Shown here in pieces: positions 33,450 through 43,974 of a stretch of DNA of 64,000 nt (position 1 is its first letter; every line of letters starts with the position of its first letter). The notes beneath the pieces were generated by a model. That model ran no database searches, had not been told where the DNA came from, and saw only the letters and a program-made list of their open reading frames with translations. The translations under genes were made by a program, and so were the position numbers. Source of the DNA: Vombatus ursinus. Lineage: Eukaryota; Chordata; Mammalia; Diprotodontia; Vombatidae. The DNA lies in NCBI RefSeq assembly GCF_900497805.2, contig NW_020954617.1, positions 124,001 to 188,000 on the forward strand. The letters are read 5' to 3'.

Positions 33450-34350
33450 AGAGTTAGTCAACAAATATTTATTAAGCACCTACTATGTGCTAGGCACTGT
33501 GCTAATGAGCACTTTGAATACAAGAAAAGGCAAAAGGCCTTCTATGTTCTCAAGGAACTCACATTCTACTGGGGGAGATAGCATGTAAACAACTATGTAC
33601 AAACAAAGTATATTTAAGATAAATTGGATATAATTAATAGAGGCAAAGCACGAGAAATAAGGGGGATTAGGAAAAGCTTCCTATAGAAGGTGTGGTGTTA
33701 GCTGGGGCCTGTAGGAAGCTAGGAGGTGGAGATGAAGAGGGAGAACATTCCAGGCATGAGAGACAGCCAGTAAAAATGTCCAGTCTTGTGTGAAGGACAG
33801 AAAGGAGTCCATTGTCACTAAATCATAGAGTATGTAGAAAGGAGTAAGGTGTAAGAAGACTGGAAATGTGGGGAGAGGGGTAGGTTATGAAAGACTTTGA
33901 ATACCAAATAGAAGATTTTATATGTGACCGTTGAGGTGATAGGGAATCACTGGAGTTTATTGAGTGTTGGGTGATATTGTACTTAGGAAGATCATTTTGC
34001 TAAGTTGAGTGGAAGATGGCCTAGAGTTGGGAGAGACTTGTGGCAGGAAGACCAACTTCAATAGTCCAGGCTTGAGGTGATGGGGGCCTACACTATAGTG
34101 GTGGCCATGTCAGAGGAGAGAAGGGGGCCTATATGAGAGATGATATGAAAGTAACACAACTGGCCTTGGCGACAGATTGGATATGGGATGGGTGGGGAAA
34201 GGTGAGAATGAGTAGATGAAGATGACACTGAAGTTTTGAGCCCAGGGTTTGGGAGGATGGTTGTACCTTCAAAAGTAAAAGGGACAATTGGAGGAGGGGA
34301 GGGAGTAGGTCTAATAAAATGAAGTCCTGGCCTGGGTTTTTCAGGACTTT
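33450..34350 (-). mobile_element. L2/CR1-clade LINE 3' half (antisense)
   Basis: Runs from the tail (TTATTAAGCACCTACTATGT) through GAACATTCCAGGCATGAGAG and AATAGTCCAGGCTTGAGGTG to GGCCTTGGCGACAGATTGG. This is the complement of the ORF2 C-terminal text seen at 4480-5137 and 25420-25710. Minus-strand open frames here are LINE-derived. Confidence 0.75.
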
Positions 34351-34429
34351 AAATAAATAATCAACCCTATGTATTTCTGTGCACAGCATTATTGTGGACC
34401 TGGCCTTTTTGGTGGAGCACTTTATTTGG

Positions 34430-34565
34430 CACTAGTTTGGTTTGGTTGGTTGTCCTTCCTTTTCAAAGAGAACCAGTGACATCATGGGTGACATGTTGAC
34501 TTGTGGGTTAATTGGATTTAAGTGAAGCAGAGTTTGGCATTGTAGGCAGAGCAAAGAAATATAAG
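34430..34565. mobile_element. Unclassified marsupial dispersed repeat
   Basis: GTTGGTTGTCCTTCCTTTTC, AAAGAGAACCAGTGACATCA, TTGACTTGTGGGTTAATTGG. A related, inverted piece is at 19865-20012. Confidence 0.5.
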
Positions 34566-34719
34566 CATGGTCTCTGCCGCCCTCTAGGAACTTACAATTA
34601 AACCAGAATTATTATTGTGATGGGGTTTCCCCAGGTGTGGAACATTGCATATGATGTCAGGTTGTTTTATGTGTGTGTGTGTGAATTTGTTTTGCTGATT
34701 TCTTTTTTCTTTAAAAAAA

Positions 34720-35490
34720 TTTTAAAAAAGCTTATTTTAAAATTCGAGATTACTCCCTGGGAACATGGAGTGATGTTAGAAGGGGAAATCTAGGTGATGT
34801 AAAAACAAAGATCAATAAAAATCTATTGAAAATGAAAATTAAAAAGAAAAACAGGAATAGAGAACATTTGAAACAAAAAATAAAAAATGCAAATTTAATA
34901 CAAATGGAATATGTAAGGTGGAAGGAACTTAAGATATCATTTAGTCCAACATATTCATTTTACAGATGAGGAAACAGACCTAGAGAGTGGAACTGATCTT
35001 GCAAGGATGCAAAGTAAAGGAGTAATGAGACTCATGGTAGCTATTCAAGGAAAGTTTCCTGGCAGGCTTTAGTTTTGCCATTAATGCTTCTAATTTAGGG
35101 AATTGAAATAACAGAATTATAGTCTTTGAAGTTGGAAGGAATTTTAAGGTCCTCTGGTTCCAGCTTTTTATTTTACACGTGAAGAAACTGAGGTCTAGAA
35201 AGCTGAAGTGATAGAGTCAAAGGAAGAGGTCATGGAGATGCTAATCTCTAAATTAAACTCCCAAACTTTCACCACACATTCTGAAGACTAATTTAATTTT
35301 CATTTTTGAAGTTACACCTAGTTCCAAATGATGTCTGATACTAATAAGCATCAGTGAGATAAAATGGTTTGCCAGTTTCTTTATTTTTTTTGATTATAAA
35401 CTTGACCATGATCTCAAGAAATAGAAATAAACATGAAATTGAGTCTCCAACCACCAAATCTGAAGTATTTCCACTTTGATTTTTTTAAAA
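34720..35490. other. Retroposon tail and MIR-like fragments
   Basis: 34740-34860 ends in GATCAATAAAAATCTATTG and an A-rich tract, like the tail at 43215-43345. MIR-like pieces (CATTTAGTCCAACATATTCA, CAGATGAGGAAACAGACC; CACGTGAAGAAACTGAGGTC) lie at 34920-35000 and 35120-35215. The rest is not recognised. Confidence 0.45.
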
Positions 35491-35494
35491 TATC

Positions 35495-35830
35495 ACCATA
35501 ATCTTGAACCAAATAATAAGTATTTATTTTATTTTTTCCCAATTCATCTTCATCATTTTTTCTGACATTAAAAACATTCTAAGAATGTTTTCATTTTTTT
35601 CTCAACTACATGTAAAAACAATTAACATTTTTTTCTAATTTTTGAGTTCCAAATTCCCTCTGTTCCTCCCTTTTCACCCTCTTTGAGAAGACAAACACTT
35701 TGATATAGATTATAGATGTGTAGTTATGCAAAACATATTTCCATATTAGCCACATTGCAAAAGAAAACAGACAAAACTCCCCCCAAAAAAATAAAGTTAA
35801 AAAGTATGTTTTGATCTGCACCTGAGATTT
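35495..35830 (-). mobile_element. L1 3'-end fragment (antisense)
   Basis: TTTTTGAGTTCCAAATTCCC, TGTTCCTCCCTTTTCACCC, CAAAACATATTTCCATATTA and GTATGTTTTGATCTGCA mark the outermost L1 3' UTR. Confidence 0.7.
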
Positions 35831-36279
35831 TTAATGATCAACATGTATGTAGTAATTTGCTATCTTCACTTTCTGTTACTTAGGATATCTTTCCAAAGTT
35901 CTTTGTTTACTTCATATTTGTCGTTTTGAAAATTGGGGTCAGTTCCATTGCATTAAAAACAAATATTAAGTACCTACGAGAAGCAAGGCACTGTTTTGTA
36001 GTACAAATAACATTCTATTAAACTGATAAACTAGAATTTATTGTTATTCTCCCACTATTAGTAATATAAGGTGTTTCCATTTTTTCTGCTAATACATAAA
36101 AAGTAGCTGATTATTAGAGAATTAGAACAGTTTTCTAGATATTTATTAACACTTGGTAATATAAGCGTACATATATACATAACTACACTAAAATAATACA
36201 GTATGTAATATACAATAAAAATACAAATACATAAATACATATATACACATACAGTCCCTTGATCCTGTGTCCATTTGGG
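35831..36279. other. Unassigned AT-rich sequence
   Basis: No gene or clear repeat; AT/AC-rich stretch at 36150-36250. Confidence 0.4.
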
Positions 36280-36295
36280 TATTGCTCTGATTCTT

Positions 36296-36424
36296 TTTTT
36301 TTTAGGCAATTGGGGTTAAGTGACTTGCCCAGGGTCACACAGGTAGTCAGTGTCAAGTCTTTGGTCTGAGGCTGGATTTGACTTCAGGGCTGGTGCTCTA
36401 CCCACTGCGCCACCTACCTGCCCC
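36296..36424 (-). mobile_element. tRNA-derived SINE (antisense) with 16-bp target duplication
   Basis: Perfect duplications TATTGCTCTGATTCTT are at 36280-36295 and 36425-36440. The body is GGCAATTGGGGTTAAGTGAC, CACTGCGCCACCTACCTGCC. Clean ends suggest a relatively recent insertion. Confidence 0.9.
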
Positions 36425-36440
36425 TATTGCTCTGATTCTT

Positions 36441-36960
36441 GAAAAACTACATTTCCTTCTCGATTGTAACCAATGGGTCTTTTCTCTTCCTATTGTTCAT
36501 AAAGCCTTGTGCTAGTCTCCATCCATTCAACTTTGAATGAAGTATCAAAGCCTTAAGGAGAGTTGAACAACTGAAGCTCTGACCCGGGACACAAATTGAG
36601 AGTGGCATTTAAACTCTTTATAAGTAGAAACAACTAAGTTTAGCACCTAGTTAATAGGAATAATTAGTTAAAACAGGAAGTGACTAGAGGGTGACATTTT
36701 AATGAGCTCTTACCTGGACAGTCAGGCCCTGCAACTTCTTCAGTAGGAGTCTTGTGGTATCCTAGAGCTTGGCCTACCTTACAAGATGTTTGGAGTCTCT
36801 GTCTCTCATCATTTGGGTGAGGTCTAAGGTGTCTGTTTATTTGTCTTAAAAAGTAGATTTGAGTTTGTCTTTCATGACGCTTGCTTGACCCAGTTGCCAG
36901 TAGTTGAATTATAGCTCTGGATATTATGGTTCTGGATTACTTTTAGGTATTGAGTTCTGA
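36441..36960. other. Unassigned sequence
   Basis: No repeat or exon recognised. Confidence 0.4.
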
Positions 36961-36964
36961 TACA

Positions 36965-37770
36965 TTTTCTTTTTATTAAAATAAATTTTTTTATTAATTT
37001 ATTTTTAGTTTTCAACAATCACTTCCATATGCTTTTGAGTTTTAAATTTTTCTCCTCCTCCCTCTCTGCCTCTCTCTCTAAGACGGCATGCAATCGGATA
37101 TAGCCTCTACATATACATTCCTATTAAACGTATTTTCACATTAGTCATGTTTTAAGGAAGAATTAGAACCAATAAGAGGAACCACAAAAAGAGCAAACAG
37201 TATGCTTCAATCTGCATTCAAACTCCATAGTTCTTTCTCTGGATGTGGATAGCATTTTCCATCATTAGACTTTTGGAGATCCTTGTATTGCTGAGAAGGG
37301 CTAAGTCTATCAAAGTTAGTCATTGCACAATGTGGCTGTTACTGTGTACAACATTCTCGTGATTCTGCTCACTTCACTCAGCATCAGTCCATACAAGTCT
37401 TTCCAGGTTTTTCTGAAGTCAGCCTGCTCATCATTTCTTATAGCACAATAGTATTCCATTACATTCATATACCACAACTTGTTCAGCCATTCCCAATTGA
37501 TGGGCATCCCCTCAATTTCCAATTCTTTGCCACCACAGAAAGAGCTGCTATAAATATTTTTGTACATGTGGGTCCTTTTCCCATTTTTATGATATTTTTG
37601 GGATACGGCTCTAGAAGTGCTATTGCTGGGTCAAAGGGTATGCACATTTTTATAGCCCTTTGGGCATATTTCCAAATTGCTCTCCAAAATGGCTGGATCA
37701 GTTCACAACTCCACCAACAATGCACTAGTGTTCCAATTTTCCCATATCTTCCCCAACATTTAAAACAAAT
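36965..37770 (-). mobile_element. L1 3' UTR (antisense), well preserved
   Basis: TTTAGTTTTCAACAATCACT, CATGCAATCGGATATAGCC, CTTCACTCAGCATCAGTCC, GTTCAGCCATTCCCAATTGA, CTCTCCAAAATGGCTGGATC. The clearest example in the window of this family's 3' end. Confidence 0.85.
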
Positions 37771-38245
37771 TTTTATTGATATCTTTTGCAGGACATCACC
37801 TAAATTTTCCCAACAATCTCTCCCCCAAACTCTGATTTTAGCAAAAAATAAAAAAGATGAAAAAAAGTAATGTAAAACTAACCAACACTTCAAAAGAGTC
37901 AGTTATTTCTAGCATTCCACACTTTATTGTCACTCACCTCTGTAAAGAAGTCAAGGAAGATACCTTGTTATAGCTCTTCTTTGAGGCTAACCTTGGTCAT
38001 TGTAATTTCAGGGTATTCAGTTTTGATTGTTCTTTGCATTTACATTGTGTGTATTGTTTTCCTCATTCTGGTTCTTGTCTTCCCATACTTCTTTATATCC
38101 ATCATTTATAATTTTTTACAGTGCTGTAATATTCTAAAATATTTATGTTCCATAACTTCCTTAGCCATTCTCCAATTGATGGGCATCCACTTTGTTTCCA
38201 GTTCTTTGCTCCTACAAAAAGTTATGCTGTATTTTCTAGTCCAGT
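37771..38245 (-). mobile_element. L1-like 3' end, other subfamily (antisense)
   Basis: TTTTTATTGATATCTTTTGC, CTTCTTTGAGGCTAACCTTG, TTAGCCATTCTCCAATTGAT, TTTCCAGTTCTTTGCTCC. Related to the pieces at 39985-40180 and 62700-62960. Confidence 0.65.
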
Positions 38246-38811
38246 TCTTGAAACAGGATTTTTAATGACTTTAAGAAATGAGATATGTTGTGATACAGTA
38301 TTAAAATGTTAGTGTAGAAATTTCAGAATAATTTGCTATTGTGACCTTTTCATCCTGTTACAAAACTCTCGTTAGAAAGAGATAGAGTCAGTGCTGCTAT
38401 AATGTGACATATGCATTCTTAAAAATCATTTAGCTATGTAAACTTTCACAGTAAAAACCACATGGCTTATGGGAAAAATGGAATCAATGGCCAGACACTA
38501 AAAAACTTTATCAGTGACACATAAAAAAGATATGAACCTAATAAAGATGGTAGCACAATTTTATATGTTTTATGGTTAAGGAATACACAAATACTAAAAT
38601 AAATAGTGGTAACATCTGTGGCCTTGGCCTGGTTCCCACTGATGGGTTGGCAAAGTCAACAGCTCAGGGTGAGAGGAAGACCTGATTAGGGCAAAACTGC
38701 AGGATGAAACTTGGTAGGGGTGGGGGAAAGGCTGGAGTGCATGGCTGGGGACCAGCCCTCTTCTACCCCCACCCATAGCTTCTACTGTACCAGAAAATAT
38801 ACAGTAAATAA
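38246..38811. other. Unassigned sequence
   Basis: No recognisable gene or repeat. Confidence 0.4.
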
Positions 38812-38825
38812 TGGCATTTAACCTT

Positions 38826-38946
38826 TTTCTTTTTCTTTTCTTTTTGTTGAGGCAATTGGAGTTAAGTGACTTGCTCAGGGTCACACAGCTAGTAAGTGTC
38901 AAGTGTCTGAGGCCAGATTTGAACTCAGGTCCTCTTGACTCCAAAT
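38826..38946 (-). mobile_element. 5'-truncated tRNA-derived SINE (antisense) with 14-bp target duplication
   Basis: Duplications TGGCATTTAACCTT are at 38812-38825 and 38947-38960. The body GTTGAGGCAATTGGAGTTAA to CTCAGGTCCTCTTGACTCC lacks the tRNA-like head, so it was truncated at insertion. Confidence 0.85.
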
Positions 38947-39209
38947 TGGCATTTAACCTTGAAAAAGATATGAAGTTTGCTTGTGAAAATGGGCATCAGA
39001 AGGGTTGCAGCTTGCAAATTCTGTGTTGTACTCAAATTGCTCCCCAATGTATCAATTTGGAACAAAGTCACTTTTTAAAAAAAAATCACAGAACTGTCTT
39101 ATTACTTGAATTCTACAAATTCTACTTGAAATATTTGAAGCAGAAAGTAATCTAATGATAAAATCATGAAAGCTTAGATGGGGGAGAGCAGAGAGGAGTA
39201 GCACTGTGG

Positions 39210-39690
39210 CATAGAATCTTAGAGCCTTATTAATAACTCCTATTTATGCAGAACTTTCCTTCAGTGCCCCTGAAAGGGACAAGTGATCTCAATGTTTTAA
39301 ATAGGGAAAGGAATTGAAACTGGGAGATATTAAGTGGCTTTTTAAAAGTCATACATATATTTTATACACACAGACACACACACATACAACTCTATTGTGT
39401 CTAATGGTGGCCATGTCTAGGGTGGGATGGGGGTAAGGGAAGGAAAGAAGAAGGGAAAAAAAAAGAAATTTACATGATAAGTTTTTTTCATATTTAAAAG
39501 GAATAGCAATTTGTACATAGTATATTTGCAGTTTCATGTGCAATCATCTTCCTTATTATACTGTTATAGAAATGCTTGTTTTATTCCATAAGTTAAAAAC
39601 AAAATAAATTTTTAAAAAAGTCATACTTCTAGTAAGTGGCAGAACCTGGAATCTGAACCCAGATCTTCTGCCTATAACACATTGCCTCCC
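39210..39690 (-). mobile_element. MIR (antisense) split by a later insertion
   Basis: Left part to 39354 and right part from 39616 (AGTAAGTGGCAGAACCTGGA, GAACCCAGATCTTCTGCC) form one MIR. Confidence 0.65.
39355..39615 (+). mobile_element. Retroposed insertion with 11-bp target duplication, family unknown
   Basis: Flanked by AAAAGTCATAC at 39344-39354 and 39616-39626. It ends in AAAATAAATTTTTAAAA, i.e. an A-rich tail with AATAAA. It contains a CA-rich start and a GGGTGGGATGGGGGTAAGGG tract. No coding content. Confidence 0.6.
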
Positions 39691-39694
39691 AGAG

Positions 39695-39980
39695 TGAGAA
39701 AGGACCTTGGGAGATTATCTAGTTCAACCTTCCAATGAATTCAAAAATCCTCTTTATATTACCCCTGACAGATACATGTCTAGCTTTTGCTTGAAAAACT
39801 CCAGTGATACAAGCAATTTACACAGATATAGTTATTCATATGTCTACCTTTTTAGAAGTCAGGGGTCATGCATTTACCTTTGTTAGCTATCCCCAGAGTT
39901 AGTGGTATACAGCAAGCACTACACAAGTTCTTGTTGACTAACTGACCTGGCTGCCTATTCTATTTTGGGTCAGTTAGTTT
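39695..39980. other. Old repeat remnants
   Basis: AAAGGACCTTGGGAGATTAT and CTTTTGCTTGAAAAACTCCA belong to a widespread old mammalian repeat I cannot name. An L2-like tail (CTACACAAGTTCTTGTTGAC) follows near 39918. Confidence 0.4.
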
Positions 39981-39984
39981 TCTT

Positions 39985-40180
39985 TATTTCTTTTCAAATG
40001 GACTTTTATTGATTTCTTTTGCTTTCCCATCACCATCATCTCCCAAGATGTCTCTCCCTTCCCCTATCCTGAGATTCAGCCCTTATGACTAAGAATCAAA
40101 ACAAAAGAGAAAAAAACAGTTTAGTAGAACTAGTCAATTCAACAATAACTTAAGAGCAGTGTTCTATAACTGTCTCTAAA
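39985..40180 (-). mobile_element. L1-like 3' end fragment (antisense)
   Basis: GGACTTTTATTGATTTCTTT, CATCTCCCAAGATGTCTCTC and TAGTCAATTCAACAATAAC resemble 37775-37920. Confidence 0.5.
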
Positions 40181-41026
40181 AAGAAGGGGAAGGAGGTGCA
40201 TTCTGTTGTGTCTTCTGGGGGAAGACCAGTTATTACAGCGCACAGTGAGGCTACTTTAAACTAGTTTGATTTTCTTAGTTGGAAAGAAAAAAATTCTTAA
40301 TCAAATCATCCACCAACCTTACTAGGAATTCTTCTTGCATGATTTCTGACTGCATTTGGAGTTTGTTTCAAATTTGCATTGGGAACTCATCTGCATTTTT
40401 TCTGAAACTATATTGCCCACTTGCTTGAGATGGGCCACTTGGCTTAGTAATTAACTAGGTTGAAGCTGATGAGCTTTTAAGCCTTATGTTTAGATGAGTT
40501 GACATCTCCCTACTATGTCACCTGGACTGTCCTCAGACAATTAGGAGAAAAACATTATTTCTGACAGCTGCAGTAACTTCATGTCATCCCTGGAAAGGTG
40601 GACCTGTTTGGAGGATTTTGCAATAGGACAGGTGCAATACTGTTTTAAAGTCTTTGGAGAACATCCTAATTGCTAAATTCTACCCAATCTTGTTAAAAAT
40701 AGAAAATAATTGCTAAAATTTATAGAAAGAACCCAATATAATATTTATTAACTTTTAAATTTGTTTACATGTAGCAGATGGTTTTATAGATTTGTATTCA
40801 GTAACAGATGGGGATTATGGTTATACAGAGAGGGATATTTTATTGAACTACTATGTCCATATTTACATTTGTTTTACCATATCCAAATAGTCCTTGGATT
40901 ATAGTAAGCCTGGGGCCTACCTTTCTAGGATTAATATACATTAACCCATTTCACAGAGTCTGAGATTCATTCAAAGAGGCCTCTTTGCTGTTCCTCACAT
41001 AGACTATTCCATCTCTGGTCTCTAAC
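40181..41026. other. Unassigned sequence
   Basis: Nothing recognised on either strand. Confidence 0.4.
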
Positions 41027-41430
41027 TTTTTTTTTTTTTAGGCATACACATTTATTAAAATGGACAGTTTTAAAATTTAAGATTTATACTGAAAAAATTA
41101 AAACAATTGACAAAGAAATTTACATGTGGGTAATGGGACCCATTGGCACCAGAAGGTGCTAATTGCAAATTGAATTCGTCCAAGCCTGCCATCTTTTTGA
41201 TATAGTTGGAATTCACTTATATAAAAGTAAGTAATAGGAATCCAATTACCAACATACAACTATATTAGACAATGTGTTTTGCCTGTTGCCAAGAGAGAAC
41301 ATGATTAGCATAATGTGTTCGAGAAACATGGCCATTAGTCCTACAGATATAATAATGGTGGAGGTTTTGAATTAGTCTAGTAATTATCTTGCAGCTCTCT
41401 CTGGGGCAAGTGAGCCCTGAATCACCAATG
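41027..41430 (-). pseudogene. Possible retrocopied mRNA 3' end (antisense)
   Basis: Starts with T13 (41027-41039, a poly-A tail on the minus strand). It is followed by TTTATT at 41051-41056, i.e. AATAAA about 15 bases before the tail. The interior is not any repeat I know. The minus strand around 41205-41090 reads a short open stretch (DEFNLQLAPSG) of unknown parentage. The parent transcript is not identified, and it could equally be an unlisted LINE tail. Confidence 0.35.
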
Positions 41431-41545
41431 TCTTCCATCTAGGGTGAGTTCTTCTTATCAAGGAGGCTGTCCTCCATGCCTAGAATGCATTCCTGCCTGG
41501 CCCATAGTTGGTGTCTAATGAATACTTGTTGATTGACTAATAATG
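41431..41545 (+). mobile_element. L2-clade LINE 3' tail
   Basis: CATGCCTAGAATGCATTCC, CCTGGCCCATAGTTGGTGTC, GAATACTTGTTGATTGAC. Confidence 0.6.
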
Positions 41546-42410
41546 ACATTAACTTGTTTTTAAAAACACTGTGCTGGTGGTTATGGTCCAGTTTTTTTTT
41601 TCAATGTGCTTATTTTGTTTTATTTCTTTGGACAAAAAATGCTTTCTTTGGAAACTGGAGACTTGTTGGCACTATTTGCTGTGACTGAGTCTCTATCTTT
41701 GTATTTGAGTGATACAATACTTACCCCTGGGGCAGGACTAGAGGAACCAGGTGTATCTGTGTGTGTGGAGTCTCTTGATCTACCAGACATCTGAAGTAGT
41801 TTCAAAAATCAAATATGATAATAAGTGTGAGGCACTTTATAAACTTTAAAGTATTTTGTAAATGTAATCTGTTATTATCTTCAGGATTTAGAGCTCAGAA
41901 AAAGAGTCACAGAATCACAGAATTGGAAGAGTTCTTCGAAATCATCTAATCTTATTTTGACCAGAGTGACCTATTTTGACCTCCACTGAGTGACAATTAG
42001 CTCACTAGGACCTAAGGCAACCCATTCTCCCTTCTGGATGCATAACACTAGAGAGAAAGGGATTCAGGTTGGCAAGAGTTAGGGGAGGTGGCCTGAAAAA
42101 ATAGCATTGAGTAGATTCTGGGAAGTGAGATTTCTCAGGCTTAGACCTCCTTTCCTGATGGATTCAGAGTACTGCTCCAGAGTGGCCTAGACCTCAATTG
42201 CTATGTTCTAATGATTGTTCTGCTCTGGGGCACTGAGGCCTCAAATGCTGACTAGTTGTCTGCTCATGAAAACAGAAGTTAGTCGATCTACTCACCCAGC
42301 TCTATCAAGTCTGAGACCTGCTGAATTTTATATATTTCAGAGACTAGTACAGTGCTTTGCACACAATAAACACTTAATAAAGAGGAGTGTAAGTGTTATA
42401 CATTGAATAC
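41546..42410. other. Mostly unassigned; MIR/L2 traces
   Basis: GGCACTTTATAAACTTTAAA and ACAGAATTGGAAGAGTTCTT (41830-41960) and CAGTGCTTTGCACACAATAA (near 42350) are short ancient-repeat traces. Confidence 0.4.
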
Positions 42411-42414
42411 ATTT

Positions 42415-43160
42415 TTATTTTTAAATATTTAAAAAATATTTTATTTTTCTCCTATCTCATGTAAAAACAATTTTAACATTTTTTTAAAAAAAATTTTGAG
42501 TTCCAAATTCTTTTCGTCCCTCCCTTCCCCCCTCATTGAGAAGGTAAGCAATTTGATGTTAGTAAGTGTCTGAGACTGGATTTGAACTCAGGTCTACCTT
42601 ACTCCAGCTGGTCCAAAATGGCATATATGATTTTTTGTTTTTTGTTTTTTATTTTTTATTAATTTATTTTTAGTTTTCAACAATCACTTCCTTAAATTTT
42701 TGAGTTTTAGATTTTTCTCCTCCTCCCTCCCCTCTCCCTCTCCAAGACATTGTGCAATTTGATATAGGCTTTGCATATACATTCCTATTAAACATATTTT
42801 CACATTAGTCATGTTGTAAGGAAGAATTAGAACCAATAGGAGGAACCACAAGAAATAGGAAATGAAACAAAACAGAAGGAAAAAAAAAAAGAGCAAATAG
42901 TATGCTTCGATCTGCATTCAAACTCCATAGTTCTTTCTCTGGATGTGGATAGCATTTTCCATCATGAGACTTTTGGAGATGTCTTAGATCCTTTCATTGC
43001 TGAGAAGAACTAAGTCTATCAAAGTTAGTCATCGCACAACTTTGCTGTCACTGTGTACAACGTTCTCCTGATTCTGCTCACTTCACTCAACATCAGTCCA
43101 TACATGTCTTTCCAGATTTTTCTGAAGTCTGCTTGCTCATCATTTCTTACAGCTTGCATA
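42415..43160 (-). mobile_element. Two antisense L1 3' ends flanking a SINE scrap
   Basis: 42415-42550 and 42640-43160 are L1 3' UTR pieces (GAGTTCCAAATTCTTTTCG; TTTAGTTTTCAACAATCACT, CTTCACTCAACATCAGTCC). Between them, 42555-42612 is an antisense SINE fragment (AGTAAGTGTCTGAGACTGG). Confidence 0.7.
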
Positions 43161-43344
43161 TATTTTTAAGAGTTTTTTTAATGTATTGATCAGTTATATT
43201 GATTTTTCCTCTTTTTATGTTTGTGCCTTTAGAACACTATTTGTTATATAGAATAACTCTCTGGGAGGGGTCGGGAGAGGGATATTGAGGAAGCTCTGGT
43301 AATATTAAAAAAAGATCAATAAAAACTTATTAAAAACAAGACAA

Positions 43345-43570
43345 CACAAATTGTTTAATAAGTGCTTTTCAAAGGGAACTAAATACTTCTCTTAGGTGTA
43401 TAGTACAAATATCATTATCTACATATTACAGGTAAGGAAGCTGAGAGGGTATTGAGCTGGCCACTGTCATGTAGATAGGCAGTAGCCATATAACTAGTCA
43501 GTATTGGAGTGGAAATTTCCATTCAGGTCCTTTGACTCTAAGATCAATGATCTTCCCATCATACCTTATT
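43345..43570 (-). mobile_element. MIR (antisense)
   Basis: AATATCATTATCTACATATT, CAGGTAAGGAAGCTGAGAGG, ATATAACTAGTCAGTATTGG. An A-rich retroposon tail (GATCAATAAAAACTTATT) precedes it at 43215-43345. Confidence 0.55.
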
Positions 43571-43974
43571 GCTTCTTTGCATTAGATGAGAAAACAAGCA
43601 TAACCTTAGTCCTAAGAAGTGTACGTAGCCAGGACGAGAGCCCAGGCCTCCTCACCCTTAGCCTACTTCTTTTTCTACTAGATCTGGTTTGCTCCCCAGC
43701 AATGTAAGCAATATTCCAAATAGGCCTTCCTTTAACCTTCTCTGTGGTTAGGGGGTTGAGGAGAACCATAGCAGGGACAATGACAGTAGCAGGACTGAGA
43801 TTGTGGCTAACTTTTCACATCTTAGTATTCAAGTAATACATTTATTCACTGACCATGATGGTTTAAAGAAGAAAGTAATGAACATTATGTTCCCACTTTG
43901 CTGCTCATGGGCTTCTGGGTTTACATTAGTTCCTCTAATATATAATCCTTGTAATTTACCAAAAGAAAGTTTCT
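43571..43974. other. Unassigned sequence
   Basis: No repeat or exon recognised. Confidence 0.35.

Noticed and set aside
37483-37893. 136-residue minus-strand open frame
   Set aside because: It spans the L1 3'-end consensus; several shorter frames in other copies of the same repeat read similarly.
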